Assembly (NCBI GenBank): GCA_964059195.1
Contig: CAXKWD010000005.1
Span: 42,299,825-42,363,824 of the forward strand
Source: Ectobius pallidus
Lineage: Eukaryota > Arthropoda > Insecta > Blattodea > Ectobiidae
Reading direction: 5' to 3'
DNA length: 64,000 nucleotides
In this document: one piece after another, positions 1 through 10,779 of the stretch
Layout of the letters: each line of letters starts with the position of its first letter
Numbering within the stretch: position 1 is the first letter of the stretch
Program-made: the position numbers and the translations under genes
Notes under the pieces: model-generated
What the model was told of the DNA's origin: nothing
The model's input: the letters and a program-made list of their open reading frames with translations, nothing else
Databases searched by the model: none

Positions 1-1425
1 CTTACCTACCTAGGTGGCAGGTGATTGATAGAGGCCTGCTACCTGGCAAACCCCTAGCGCTGTCTGACGGTCTCCCAGAACTGTCACCAACATGCTTTCC
101 ATCTGCAAGCCACGTGGCACGAACTTCCTGCGTCAACTTTGACGATATGTTGGAGTTTGTGAACTATGTGAAGGTCATGACGAGGAAGCAAGAAGAATGT
201 TGTCATAGCTATATGTGAGTGACATGGAGGACCCTTTCCACAAATATAGGGATCGCGAATTTGAGGTGCAATTCAGAGTTTAAAAGCAAACAAAGGATGC
301 AGACCAGTTCCTGCTGGCCCCTCCCCTCTGCCTCTCCCAAAGGCATGCATAGCAGATGAAGATGTTAGGCGTGACCATCTTAACATATTGCCAACATCCA
401 CCTTGAATAATACAATGTTCTTATGCTTAAAGCTATTAAGATAATCTTTTATAATAGTAAAACTAGATGATTTTGTTCAGAAAATGTTTAATATTCCTCA
501 TAAATGTTCTTAAAAAATACAACTGGTGAAAATTTATACTGACTCTCTCCCTATCATATTGGTCACTATGAAGTAGCCATTTTAGCTTGACCGTGATGCA
601 TCTGCACGGTTGCCATTCACTGCAAAATCCGAACTCCTGCCGGAACCTCTGCTGGCAGGGATTTCACAATAAGGAACTCCAAGGGGTCTGCCAGCTGGGT
701 GTGGGTAAGCCCCCATACCTATCAGAGCTTTATAAATCTGAACCGTAGTCATGTAGTCATGTGATGGTGGTGACATTGTACACTAGGTCCCAGTTGGTGC
801 AGCCCGGCTAAGGTGGCGATCAAGGAATTCTCGAGTTTAGCTGTACTTTTTACACTGAGTCACTGAACCTGAAACTTATTCACTAGTGTAGTATTGCACT
901 TTGTATTGGAACTGGGCTGCTAGATCCTACCACACGATTTTTTTTTACCTTGATGTATAACTTAATAATGCTTATACATTTAAATGTTTACAAAACTATT
1001 ATGGTTCACACAGTGAATAACTATTTCACAACAAATGTCCTTACATAATTGCCATGGATTATGGAGGAAGGAGATGCTGGAAGTAGCATGGGGATCACTG
1101 AGATAAACAGCCAACCGAACCATTTTCAAACGACTCTGTAATTCTGACTGTATTAGCATACTTGTATTGGAAACTCTGTAAAGGATATTACCGGTAATAC
1201 TGGTTGTGATCTTTTTTGATTACTAGATCCTCCTTTACCTCTGACACATAGTTGTAAGAACCACAATAGCCCTTTGCTGTCATCAGATTTCATGTTAAAT
1301 TAGAGCTTTGTAACTGAAATATCATCTTTAGCAGTAGTAAAGTCTTTTCAATCCTTGAGAGGTTTGAAGAAGAAGGAATTTGTGTCTGAAGCTTTAATTC
1401 CATAGGTAATTTTGTCATCTTTCAG
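1..1425. other. Upstream Ada intron, unassigned
   Basis: No exon is recognisable before the splice acceptor at 1421-1425. The earlier Ada exons must lie outside the window, or this part of the intron is too diverged to read. A GC-richer block at about 575-835 differs in composition from its surroundings and may be an old repeat, but I cannot name it. Short open frames near 21-218 and 582-776 show no family resemblance. Confidence 0.4.
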
Positions 1426-1538
1426 TTGAAGTCCCAGAATCAGGAGCAGAATGTGATTCATTCCAAAAAGCTTTTGAATTGGGAATTCATCGAACAGTGC
1501 ATGCAGGAGAGTCAGGTGGTCCTGAAATGGTGAAACGG
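1426..1538 (+). CDS. Ada: Adenosine deaminase, exon with HAGE motif
   Basis: Internal coding exon of adenosine deaminase, the zinc enzyme that converts adenosine and deoxyadenosine to inosine and deoxyinosine in purine salvage. The exon follows a pyrimidine-rich acceptor (ttttgtcatctttcag) and ends at a gtaagt donor at 1539. It is 113 bp; two bases complete a split codon, then 37 codons end in phase 0. The peptide runs from EVPESGAECDSFQ to GGPEMVKR and contains IHRTVHAGE. In the family, the His and Glu of HAGE are a zinc ligand/active-site His and the proton-relay Glu (codons 1500-1502 and 1509-1511). The form of this block fits classical ADA1 rather than the secreted ADGF/ADA2 group. The next exon continues in the same frame 3.06 kb downstream. 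Confidence 0.93.
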
Positions 1539-1638
1539 GTAAGTGGTGTTAATAAAATACATATATGACTGTACATTTAAATAAGCATTTTTATAGAAGC
1601 ATTTATCCAATATAGACCTAAAATAAACTTAGTCCAGG

Positions 1639-1873
1639 CAGCCATTCCACGGAAAGTGAGCCAGAAACATCCCAACCATAACAGCCTTTTAATATTATTT
1701 TAAAATATATGTCACCATTGAAAAATTATGAAATGAATTTTCAGAATTAGTTCTTCAGTAAATTAATACTGAAAATTAATTTCATAATTTTTCAATTATG
1801 ACATATATTTTTAATTAATATTAAAAGGCTGTTACGGTAGGGCCACTTCAGGCCATTTTCCGTGGAATGGCTG
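1639..1873. mobile_element. Foldback MITE in Ada intron
   Basis: A long inverted repeat. The left end cagccattccacggaaa (1639-1655) is mirrored by ttttccgtggaatggctg (1856-1873). The inner parts (aacagccttttaatatta; tgaaaaattatgaaatgaa) are mirrored by ttaatattaaaaggctgtta and ttcataatttttcaatta. The copy is about 235 bp with no coding capacity. The superfamily is not assigned. Confidence 0.75.
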
Positions 1874-2209
1874 CAGGGCAGAATAAATTTCTCATTACTC
1901 CAGGAGCCAGATAAATTTTGTTTTCTGTGATCATGTACATGTCAATTTGCTTTCGATGTGCCACTGCTTTCATTGGATCCGAGTATTTCAGGGATGGCCA
2001 ATAATTCTTGTTGCACATCGTAAGTCTGTTATCTAGGGAAAAGTTTAGGTGCCAAAACAAATTTTTGAGGTGTTATGTTGACCTGGACTCAGTATATTTT
2101 GTTCTGTACTGATTTAGTCTCATATTATTTGCAGAGAGGAACATTACTTGAAAACTAATTGCCATAACATAAAATATAACTGATAATCACAATATTAAAC
2201 TGTTCTCCC

Positions 2210-2499
2210 CAGGGGCGGATCCACGGGGGGGGGGGGGGAATGGGGGAAATCCCCCCCCCAAAAAATTTGTAACATTAAGCACAAATTATTCAAAATTTAT
2301 TAGAACATAACCCAAATACTTAAATTAAAGCAACGACATTCATTATTTTGAAATACCTTTGTAAGAAAATGCTGAAATGTTCATTTTGTTTTCAATTGTG
2401 TACTGGGAATAATTAATTTTTATGAGTAAAAACTTCCCTCTCTACTTTGGTTCCCCCCCCCCCCCCCCAAAAAAAAATGTCTCTCTGGATCCACCCCTG
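2210..2499. mobile_element. hAT-type MITE with 8-bp target duplication
   Basis: A 290-bp element with terminal inverted repeats cagggg(c/t)ggatcca (2210-2223 and the mirror at 2486-2499). It is flanked by a perfect 8-bp duplication, gttctccc, at 2202-2209 and 2500-2507. The 8-bp duplication and CAGGGG ends are diagnostic of hAT transposons. The interior is A/T-rich with G and C homopolymers (14 G near 2226; C runs near 2452) and does not code. Confidence 0.9.
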
Positions 2500-2803
2500 G
2501 TTCTCCCAGCATATTCCATAGCTATTAAAACCAAGTATATTAGACCTCTAGAATGCTGGATATACTTACTGGCTGAACATCTCTTACAAAGGTTGAATTT
2601 TCACCTTCATATGTCTACCCAATGTCAACATCCTTGCCCTGATGCATTTGAGGTCTGCACTGAGGTGGATAGATGGTGAAAGTGGCCCATTTTCAAGTTT
2701 TGCACCACTTGGGCGGGCCACATTACATGGTGATGTGTGAGAAGTATAAGTATAAGTTGTGCAGAGATGAGTGCATGTAGAGGCGTTTGTGTAGTTTAGT
2801 GTA

Positions 2804-4102
2804 CGAGGGTAAGTCATTAAGTATCCACACTTTTTGTTTAATCTTTTGGAGGTTGGTTGTACCATTTTGTGCTCATGCACATCGACATGTTGTTCATTTA
2901 TCTCCACTTGTGGAATGTATGTTTGACCGTTATGACTCCACTGGTTGTTGCGCTGTTGCACATTAAACATGGCTGCACCGCTCGGCATTTGCACCAAAGA
3001 AAAACAGTGTGCAGTGATTCTTTTTTTGTCGTCTGAAGGTGTACCAGGAGCCAAAATCCATCGATGACTTTCTGCACAATATGGGGCAATGTTTTACCAT
3101 GGCGAAGCATGTGAGAATGGATAGAAAAGTTAAAAAATGATCAGACAAGTGTGAAAGACGAGGAAAGAACAGGACCGCCCATCCACATCCACTAGTGATG
3201 CCAACATTAAGCAAGTGCATATCATGATTCAGATAAACCAAAGAGTGACTGTTGAAGTGGCAAACCATATGCAAATTAGCTATGGTTCTGCACATGACAT
3301 TATTCATAACAGGCTTGGCTTTCATAAAGTCTGTGCAAGGTGGGTCCCAAAACAGTTCACTGAACAGTACAAGCACAATCTTGTGTCCTTCTGCCAATGC
3401 TTACTGGACCGCCATGCTAATAAATATGAAGCTTCTTTAAAATGAATAGTCACTGGATGTGGATCCATCCCTTTGAGCCTGAAAGTAAACACCAAAGCAT
3501 GGAATAGAAACACCCTGCATCTCCAATCAAAAGGAAATTCAAGAGTTAACCCTCCACAGGAAATTGATGCTCACACTTTTCTGGGACTCACAAGGCCCAA
3601 TACTGCAATATTTCTTGGAGAAGGGCTCAACAATAAACAGTGCACATTACAGTGAAATGTTGAGCAACAGGTTGAAGCCTGCAATTCAAACCAAACATCG
3701 AGGCCTATTGTTGAAAGGAGTTTTTTTGTTGCATGACAGTGTGCGCTCACATACTGCCATCCACCCTGCTCAAACTATTGTGTAACTGGGTTTTGAGATT
3801 TTAGAGCATCCTGCATACAGTCTTGATCTCGCCCCGTCAGATTTCCATCTTTTTGGCCCACTTAAAGATGCCTTAAGGGGCCATCGATTCACCAAGAACT
3901 GAAGGAAGCGGTGCATACGTGGCTTGCTATTGAGCTGAAAAACTTTTTTTCTGAGGGCATCAGGAAACTTTTGCAATGATGGGTGAAGTGCATTGAGAAG
4001 CAAGGAGACTATGTTGAAAAATGAGGTAACTTAGTTGAAAGTTTTGTATTGTTGTTACAATAGATTTAAAAAAGAGAGTGTGGATACTTATTGACCCTTT
4101 TG
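2804..4102 (+). mobile_element. Decayed mariner transposon (D,D34D type)
   Basis: About 1.3 kb, the normal mariner length. It starts after a TA at 2802-2803 with cgagggtaagtcattaagta and ends with the mirrored tacttattgaccctttt, giving terminal repeats of about 28 bp. The transposase is broken by stops and frameshifts over about 2970-3905. Readable blocks include QSMEWKHPASP (about 3497-3530), LLHDSVRSHTA (catalytic Asp 3735-3737) and HPAYSLDLAPSDFHLFGPLK (catalytic Asp 3840-3842). There are exactly 34 residue positions between those two Asp, as in the D,D34D mariners. The first catalytic Asp, expected after VTG, is not preserved, and a stop lies between the other two. It sits in an Ada intron in the same orientation as the gene. 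It cannot make active transposase. Confidence 0.92.
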
Positions 4103-4597
4103 GAAAATAAGTGATGATGGTAAAATGGAAAAGGGTGCGATTTAACTCTTTACTTCAGAAAGAACCAACCTCTTAATGCACAAAAAGTTTTCAAAGAACT
4201 CCACGGAAAATCTTCAGTGTTTTAATGATGCTGGTTTAAAGTCAACTTTATTGATATGAATACACTGCTTTATGAGGTGTATTAAGGAAATGCTTTAAAA
4301 AATTGGTTTTAATTCTCAGATTTCAACATAATGTAACATAAAAGTTAATAATATAGTAAAATGGCTGAAATTAGTCATAAAAATTTACTGAAATATAACA
4401 ATCTTACTTTCAAGTGAGTCCAAAATATATAAACGAAAAATTTTACCTTGACCGATGTATAATATTAAATAATGAAATGAGATGCTTCCAGTAAACAAAC
4501 AAATTGTTCACTACTAGTAAATAAAAGGAGTAACGTGAAGGTTTTTCTCACACTAAGGTAAAATTTATTTAGGCTTATGATGTATTTTTATTTTAAG

Positions 4598-4767
4598 GCA
4601 GTAGAATTATACCATGCTGAGAGAATTGGGCATGGCTATCATCTCATTAAGGATCCTGACTTATACAAAAGTGTCTTACAACGAGGCATTCATCTTGAAA
4701 ACTGCCCCTGGTCCAGTTATCTCACCGGTAGTGTACCCTTGTCATCACCAAAGCATCCCATAGTCCA
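4598..4767 (+). CDS. Ada: Adenosine deaminase, exon with GHGYH motif
   Basis: Second Ada exon in the window, 170 bp, from an acceptor ending ttttaag to a gtaagt donor at 4768. It joins the previous exon in phase 0 and ends two bases into a codon. The peptide starts AVELYHAERIGHGYHLI and ends LSSPKHPIV plus a split Gln. ERIGHGYH carries the conserved active-site His (codon 4631-4633), and ENCPWSSYLTG is the next conserved ADA block. Reading frame, phase and motif order agree with one continuous gene. A decayed mariner and two MITEs lie in the intron before it. Confidence 0.95.
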
Positions 4768-4950
4768 GTAAGTAGTACTTGAATCTTTAAGCAAATTATT
4801 TATTTTTAAATCAAACCTGGCTTGTATTAATACATATTGTTTTAATTTTATAAGCAGATACATATTATGTCTGTTATGAATAAAAAGTTAAAAAAACTAA
4901 TGAAAGAATAATTACTAAGCCCTACTAGTGGATACAGCGTTTCCTTTATG

Positions 4951-4994
4951 AACACAACGTTTCAACCCTATCCATTGGGCCTTCATCAGGTGTC
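4951..4994 (-). ncRNA. Candidate hammerhead ribozyme core (minus copy)
   Basis: Read on the minus strand, CTGATGA (4989-4983) is followed by a GGCCC...GGGTT stem with an AATGGATA loop, then GAAA (4963-4960) and the short palindrome ACGT. ACAC just upstream (4993-4990) can pair with GTGT (4955-4952) to close stem I. This is the type I arrangement with minimal stem III known from Penelope-like elements. Stem II needs a one-base bulge and the cleavage position would be U, which weakens the case. Confidence 0.4.
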
Positions 4995-5360
4995 TGAGCA
5001 AAAACGTGAAGAAGGTGCCGCCTCACAACCCCTCCACTGGGGTGCATTGTTAACCATGAAGCTAGTGTTTCTGAGATGTTTATCAATCCATTCCTTGGGT
5101 ACTCCAAATTCGCACTGCTGTACATCGCATTCGGGGGGGGGGGCGGTGGAAATTTAACCTCACGTTTATCACTTATTGTTCTTAGCAAGGACAACCAATC
5201 CTCTCCTAAATCACCTTCATACCTATTCATACATGAGTTCCTGTTCCCAATAATGTTCCAAGCTTCGACTACCTTCCTCTTAGTCTCTTCTACCTCCACT
5301 TGTATCATTTTTACATCCCTGATGCCATGTTTTTCTTCCATCATGTGCTGGGCCAATCCA

Positions 5361-5405
5361 GACACCTGATGAAGGCCCAATGGATAGGGTTGAAACATTG
5401 TGTTC
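5361..5405 (+). ncRNA. Candidate hammerhead ribozyme core (plus copy)
   Basis: Mirror copy of the motif at 4951-4994. It has ACAC (5362-5365), CTGATGA (5366-5372), a GGCCC/GGGTT stem, GAAA (5392-5395) and GTGT (5400-5403). Here the ACGT stem III reads ACAT, so one pair is lost. It is probably a decayed sister of the other copy. Confidence 0.35.
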
Positions 5406-5431
5406 ATAAAGGAAACGGTGTATCCACTAGT

Positions 5432-5744
5432 AATTATTCTTTTACTAGTTTTTTAACTTTTTATTCTTGTCTAAACTATGGAAATAATAGGATCATCATG
5501 TACAGTATTATGTCTGTTAGTTTATACTCCATTAGAGCAGGCTGACAACTTAAATTGTGATGCATATACACTGGATATTATTTGAGTTGAATCATCGAAA
5601 GTCATTCATGACTACTACTATTCTAGCCATCATAATCACTGGATTTATCTATGAGTTCCTTGCAAAGAGGAAGAAAATCTGTTCTAGCAAGTGTAAAAGT
5701 ACAGTAAAGAGATCCCTATACTGGCCTGAAGGCTCATAAGGTTC
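5432..5744. other. Ada intron, no feature seen
   Basis: AT-rich intron sequence. Small open frames have no recognisable family. Confidence 0.5.
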
Positions 5745-6030
5745 CAGGAGGTTGAGACTTCCAGGTTTTTAGACATTCGGCACATGAACCTGTTAATGCA
5801 GTCAGCCTTAAGGACTTGTCCCCTTTACCCCAGGATTGCTGCTGATACTCATTTCCATTAGAGGCTGAGTTAACTCCAGTGCCATAGTGTCACCAGAAGG
5901 ATTAGGTCCATTGAAAAATTCTAACCTCATTGGGAATCAAGCCCCACAATCTTCAGGTTTTTAGTGTAGAGCCTCCACTGACCACACCGTGGCTTACCCC
6001 TAGAGTGACGAACCATTCCACATTTTAAGG
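5745..6030 (-). mobile_element. tRNA-derived SINE (minus strand)
   Basis: On the minus strand the segment shows a box A-like tggtcagtgg (about 5979-5988) and a box B-like ggcttgattccc (about 5936-5947), about 40 bp apart, as in an internal RNA polymerase III promoter. A GC-richer body follows. No clear tail or target duplication was found. Confidence 0.5.
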
Positions 6031-7809
6031 TTTTTTATAAATGTTCTGAGCAGGGCGTCATTTTTCCCACAGTTGTTTCATTTTCTATATGAACGAATTT
6101 TTGTGTTAGTATCATCAGCTCAGTACGAATTTTCACATTACGCTTAAACTAAACATAACATAACTATTGCCAACAATATGACCTTTGAAAGTGCAAAGAA
6201 GCAGGTTATAGAATCTTTGGAAAAGCATTCCGGATCTGTTCCGACTTCCATTTTACTTATGTTGAGTTTTTCATTATTTCTATTCTTAGCAGTTATAATT
6301 AGAGTTTGAAATTTAAAGCAAGTGTTGTTAGAAAGTATTTCATGTAACTGATAAAACTATGAAGTGCCACAAATAAGTATTTTTTCTTCTATTTCCAATT
6401 AAAAGAAAAACTTGTGATAACATTTGGGCTTTAAATTGTTAAATATTTATTTTATTATTTCAGAATTTGTTGACTTTTGTATGTTTTCGTTTAGATTAAG
6501 TGTCTTCACTTCAACCCACAGACTAGAAAAAACAAATTGAATAATAAAGATGAGTGAAAAGTATTTTTTCTTTTATGTTATAACTTCAGTAAGAGTACTC
6601 TTGATCAAAAAAGAGAACAAATGGCAACACTTTCGATAATGTTAAAATTGTCGTTGTTTCAAAGCTACAGCTAAAAATGTAGCTATCCCCCAAAATTGTG
6701 TAATGTCCCCCTTTTTCTAATATCTTGTCCCTCATTCCTTTCTTCAACAGTTGGTCACTCTATACCCTAGCAAATATACTTTTAAGAAACCCTTTTTTTA
6801 ATACAGAGCAGTTCAAATGTACAATGCTTATGTGGCTAAGAAAGTTGATGTTAGCATGTTTCTGCCCTTCACACTGGCACAGGGTATGGTATGTTAGTCT
6901 GGTTAGGCTTGTTATTGAGTGTATTTGTTTCAAAGTGGTGGTAATGATGAATGGCACCAAATTAATATACTTGACAGCAAAGAATATTTATAGTAGGCCT
7001 ATAGTATTTAAAGAAAGATGATTGTGGAAAAGTGCACAGAAAGTTATAATATCCTATTATTCTTATCCCAGACAGAAACACTGTACATAAAGTTTTAATT
7101 AATTTTAAGGAAATACGGTAGGTTCTGTGTCGAATATATAACCAAGAAAATATCCACATGTGCTTACTAAAAAGATTGATGATATAGGAGGTTAGAACAG
7201 CATCAACATTAAATTAGGTAGGATTCACTAAGAAGTATGTGTGTGTATATGCATAAATGCAGATTTTCTATGAAAATGACAAGAATGTGTGGTAATGGAG
7301 GGACAAACACTTCCAGCCCCTCTTATAATCAAAATAAGCACAATAATATAGAATTGTTATAGGTCCTGTAATACTGGTATTTTGCAAGATTTAAAAAAAA
7401 CCATTCCTTTCTACTACCAACTATAGGGGTGCCGATTTCCCCTGTATTGCTGAGTGACCAACAAGGCAGCAGAACTCCGGACATCATTCGCAGTAGCTTA
7501 TTAATCCAATGAAGTGACATTTTTAACACATAACACCTTACTTTTACCAGTGTTTCGGCAGAACATGTTTCATGGATCTTTGCTCACAACATCAGCTGCT
7601 AATGGAATACATTTGTATTATAATATGTGGGATTTGAGCAGGGGATTTAAAATAAAACTGAGGTTCATTATATCAAGATTAAACTATACATTGCAATTAA
7701 GTACTTTGCTAGAACAGAGATATCTAAAAAAATTTATAACCTGCTTTTCTCTATTTTTTTATGTGTAATAATTCCTGTGTTTGTCAATGTTCTGTAATAC
7801 TTTCCTCAG
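6031..7809. other. Ada intron, no feature seen
   Basis: AT-rich non-coding sequence up to the acceptor tttcctcag at 7801-7809. Open frames at 6725-7021 and 7514-7768 have low complexity and no motif, and are likely chance. Confidence 0.5.
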
Positions 7810-7939
7810 ATTTGCGGAAGATGGTGCTAATTTTTCACTGAGTACTGATGACCCGATGATTACTGGCTATGAGCTGCAGGGGGATTATTCCCTTGTTTTT
7901 GACTATTTTGGATTGAGTGAAGCTCATTTAATAAATGCG
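7810..7939 (+). CDS. Ada: Adenosine deaminase, exon with STDDP motif
   Basis: Third Ada exon, 130 bp, with acceptor ctcag and donor gtaagt at 7940. Its first base completes the Gln codon split by the previous intron. The peptide begins FAEDGANFSLSTDDPMITG and ends FGLSEAHLINA. The adjacent Asp residues of TDDP (codons 7847-7852) are the conserved zinc-binding and substrate-binding aspartates of adenosine deaminase. The exon ends in phase 0 and joins the final exon, which opens with the expected NLNAARSCFLP continuation. Confidence 0.95.
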
Positions 7940-8248
7940 GTAAGTTACATTTAGCTGAAATGTGATAACATGTCACCATCAATTTTTCAGTCATTATTAG
8001 TCACCTATTTTTCATGAAGAGCAAAATGTGAAATCATTTGCAAAAATTTGTAAATTTAGCTATTTCAGTGAGGATCTAAGGAATAAAAAAGTTTTTTTCA
8101 AAATTATTTTGAAATTACTTACTTTCCATATTCTTAGACTTTACCTGGTTTCTTATCTTGAATATTTTAATGCATATTGTTCAAAACACTATTGCTTTTT
8201 TATTTCAGTATTAAATATTATGATCTCTTTTGGTACATAATTGCTAAC

Positions 8249-8273
8249 AGTTTTTTTTTTTTTTTTTTTTTTT
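8249..8273. repeat. Poly-T tract
   Basis: An uninterrupted run of about 24 T in the Ada intron. It could be the tail of a minus-strand retroposon, but no body was identified. Confidence 0.7.
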
Positions 8274-8523
8274 ACTATCACAGCTTTGTTTTACAATATT
8301 ATTTTCCTGATGTTTTGGTATCTGTTTAACAGTTGTGGTTAATATCAATATTCTTTTGGAACATTTATGTTATGATTTCATTTTATCTTTGCCATCACAT
8401 AAAATATATTATTATTCTTGTTATTAGTGTATACATATCAGTCTGGAACCTCATTTCATTCCTTACTGCTCTAATGGTATCCGTATTTTTCTATAGCCAT
8501 AAGTAGCTTGTGACTACCTGTAT

Positions 8524-8800
8524 GATTTCATGGTTAGCATCACTGGCTACAGATTGACAAACCTGGGTTTGATCCCTGTTACCTTCTTGGATTTTTCTGA
8601 GTTAGTGAGGTCTGGAATGGGTTGTTCTCATCCTCGTGATCCAAACTGAGGGGCTACTTGATTGAGAAGCGGCTTTTGTCAACAGCCACGGGTATCGGCA
8701 TGCTGACCACATGCCCCCCAATCCTGCTATTTGCCTATGGTAGATGCAGATGATTGGCCTAATCTCTTCAGGGATCCAGTGCCATGAGTAGCTATCTGCA
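8524..8800 (+). mobile_element. tRNA-derived SINE (plus strand)
   Basis: ggttagcatcactgg (about 8531-8545) resembles box A and gggtttgatccctg (about 8565-8578) resembles box B at tRNA-like spacing. A GC-richer body to about 8800 includes gtcaacagccacgggtatcgg. No target duplication was established. Confidence 0.55.
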
Positions 8801-9192
8801 CATTCTTTTTAAAATTGACGCTGACCTGCTATATGCTGGATTTGCATAATGATATGCTTAATACATAAGATATTGCCTGCATTGAAACAATACACTTCCT
8901 GTAATTATATTTCATATTATATTATATTAGTGAAAGTTTAAAGCGTTTAGTACCTGACTGAACATTACTAGTAAAGTTAAGGGGAAACAGAATAGTCTAT
9001 CTTTACAATGTTAAATGCAAGGTACCTTTTTTCTCAAAAACTACTAAAGCTAGGCACTTGATCTTTTATAGTTTACCCTGTGTCATTACTGTAAAAAGGA
9101 TTTTTCATAAATACCACCAGTATACTGAAATTGATGTTTTTACTTTATAAAAATTTTTATCAACACTTTTAAGTACTCATGACCTGTAAATA

Positions 9193-9796
9193 TAGGGTGG
9201 CGCAGATATTGAATTGATATTGAATTGAATTGATATTGGATCAATTGATATTGAATTGAAAAAAAAATTACAAAATGAAAGTTAAAGTAGTTTTATTTGG
9301 CACAAAATGAAAAAACAAATGTTAGCATTTATGAATATGGCACTTACATAAATGGTTTTTTGAAAATAACATCACCTAGGTGGCCTCCATTTTCATCTAT
9401 GCATTTTTGAAGATGACGTGGAAATGCCTCCATAGCACGTCACGTCATCTCCATCGGAATAGCGTTGATCGTTATTGCGACCTGGTGGTTACTTATCGTC
9501 AACATCACCACTTCTCCTCCACTGCCTAACCTAGCGTAAAATACTGTGTCGCTCTGGAACAGGTCGATGTCAATCTTCCTTGTTCCGTCGCAGTGTACGC
9601 TGAGTTTCAATAATCGATCCAGTTCGGATGAAAGCTTCCACAGCTGCAATCCTCATCTGCACAGGCCAACGAGCCATGGCGTATTGATTTGTGAATCTTG
9701 TGGCTGCATAATCATGCCCGAGTCATGCATGTGAGTGTCATAGATTCGACACCAATGCCAACTTAAATTGGTAGATAGTATCTGTGCCACCCTATA
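9193..9796 (-). mobile_element. Internally deleted mariner-like element
   Basis: The ends tagggtggcgcagatat and mirrored atctgtgccaccctata are flanked by TA. On the minus strand, two pieces of a transposase are readable. One is near the start: ARWPVQMRIAAVEAFIRTGS (about 9690-9620), followed by IETQRTLRRNKEDRHR and a PERHSILRL-like block. The other is near the end: FPRHLQKCIDENGGHLGDV (about 9425-9370). These match the N-terminal helix-turn-helix (DUF4817-type) and the C-terminus of insect mariner-like transposases. The catalytic middle is missing. A (ttgatattgaa) repeat follows the left end. Confidence 0.7.
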
Positions 9797-10167
9797 TTTC
9801 ATAGATTAAGCATTCAAAAAATGTCTTTTTAGTGTTGTAAGATATCTGAATAAACAAATCCTGAAAATTTCAAGATTATAAGTTAAGTAGAAGCTGAGAA
9901 AATGTACCTTTTATATAGAAAAGTAAACTTCCAGGAAACGAGGTTCAAAGTTAAAACATCCCTGCGCCATAGTCTGGATCTTGTCAGAAAATTAATAAAA
10001 TAGCATGGATAGAATTATACTACAATTATGTATGATACACCATTTTAAAGAGGAAAGTCTAGAAGAATAAATTACAATAACAATAAATAAATCTCAATTT
10101 TCATACAAAAACCAATTGAACTTCAAAGTTAAGAGATCCCCGCTCCATAGCCTTGATCAGGCCTGTT

Positions 10168-10380
10168 GAACAGTACTCCAAAAGTGTGAAGTCATTCCCC
10201 TGCTTCCCCTCCCTTCGTAACCTCCAAAGCACAATTGAACCAATTGCTATCTTTGGAGATCACTAAGGGAATGATGTCACAGTTGCACAGCTGAACAAAT
10301 CGCTATGCTTTGGAGTTCACGAAGGGAGGGAGGGGAATTAGGAGAATGACTTCACACCTTCAGAGCACTGCTTGACAGAT
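10168..10380. mobile_element. Foldback MITE
   Basis: Long inverted repeats of about 60 bp. gtgtgaagtcattcccctg and cccctcccttcgtaacctcc (about 10188-10233) are mirrored by ggagttcacgaagggagggagg and agaatgacttcacacctt (about 10311-10361). The outer ends are ctgttgaacagtactcc and gagcactgcttgacag. It interrupts the second copy of the 180-bp direct repeat. Confidence 0.7.
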
Positions 10381-10613
10381 CTGGTCTATATCTTCTCAGA
10401 AAAGTAACAACAACAACAACAACAACAAAATCATCAGAATTAAAGTACAGTTATGTGTGATAGATCATTTTAAAGAGGAAAGTCCAGAGAATAAAATACA
10501 GCAATAGCAAGAAAATCACTTATTTTCATCCAAAAATCAGTTCCATTTCCCCCTAATACAAACTCTCATTAATTTCAAGGTTTACGTGGTTTCTATTGCT
10601 CCTTTGTTAACAG

Positions 10614-10706
10614 AACTTGAATGCAGCACGTTCGTGTTTCCTTCCGCAGACAGAAAAAGAAGAGCTGATTGCAGACTTGAAGAAGATTTATGGAATTGAT
10701 CATTAA
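10614..10706 (+). CDS. Ada: Adenosine deaminase, terminal exon
   Basis: Last Ada exon. After acceptor ttgttaacag, 30 codons read NLNAARSCFLPQTEKEELIA then DLKKIYGIDH, with stop taa at 10704-10706. N-x-N-A-A-x-S-x-F-L-P followed by a charged helix and a short tail after YG is the normal end of ADA1 proteins. The enzyme therefore terminates without the long C-terminal extension of some relatives. Together the four exons give the C-terminal half of the protein, including all catalytic blocks downstream of the N-terminal zinc-ligand histidines, which are not in the window. Confidence 0.95.
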   Translation, partial: NLNAARSCFLPQTEKEELIADLKKIYGIDH

Positions 10707-10779
10707 CAATTTAATCGCTGGTTGAAGAGCTTTACATCGTCTAACCCAGCTTTAAGATGAAAAAATAATCCAATCTTTT

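Larger units (their letters stand above)
4923..5431 (-). mobile_element. Penelope-like element 3' fragment between inverted repeats
   Basis: The ends are near-identical inverted repeats of about 75 bp: 4923-4997 and 5357-5431, from ctagtggatac to the hammerhead-like core. Between them, the minus strand reads an open frame (part of 5407-4946) with GLAQHMMEEKHGI, then KVVEAWNIIGNRNSCMNRYEG and EDWLSLL. This is the layout of the end of a GIY-YIG domain in Penelope-like elements: an H-G-I/S block, a conserved E, N-MNR, then a Trp near the C-terminus. A G run at 5135-5145 probably drives a frame change. The reverse transcriptase is absent. Assignment rests on motif pattern only. Confidence 0.6.
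8976..10557. mobile_element. Composite non-autonomous element with ttaaggggaaa ends
   Basis: Loosely matching inverted ends, gttaaggggaaacagaa (about 8974-8990) and gttccatttccccctaat (about 10541-10558), enclose a non-coding interior. The interior holds two diverged direct copies of a block of about 180 bp (9960-10140 and 10385-10560; shared phrases include cattttaaagaggaaagtc). A mariner-like derivative and a MITE are nested inside. The outer limits are an inference. Confidence 0.4.

Noticed and set aside
2584..3445. Overlapping ORFs on both strands around the mariner left part
   Set aside because: They are shadows of the decayed transposase and terminal repeats; none has a family signature of its own.
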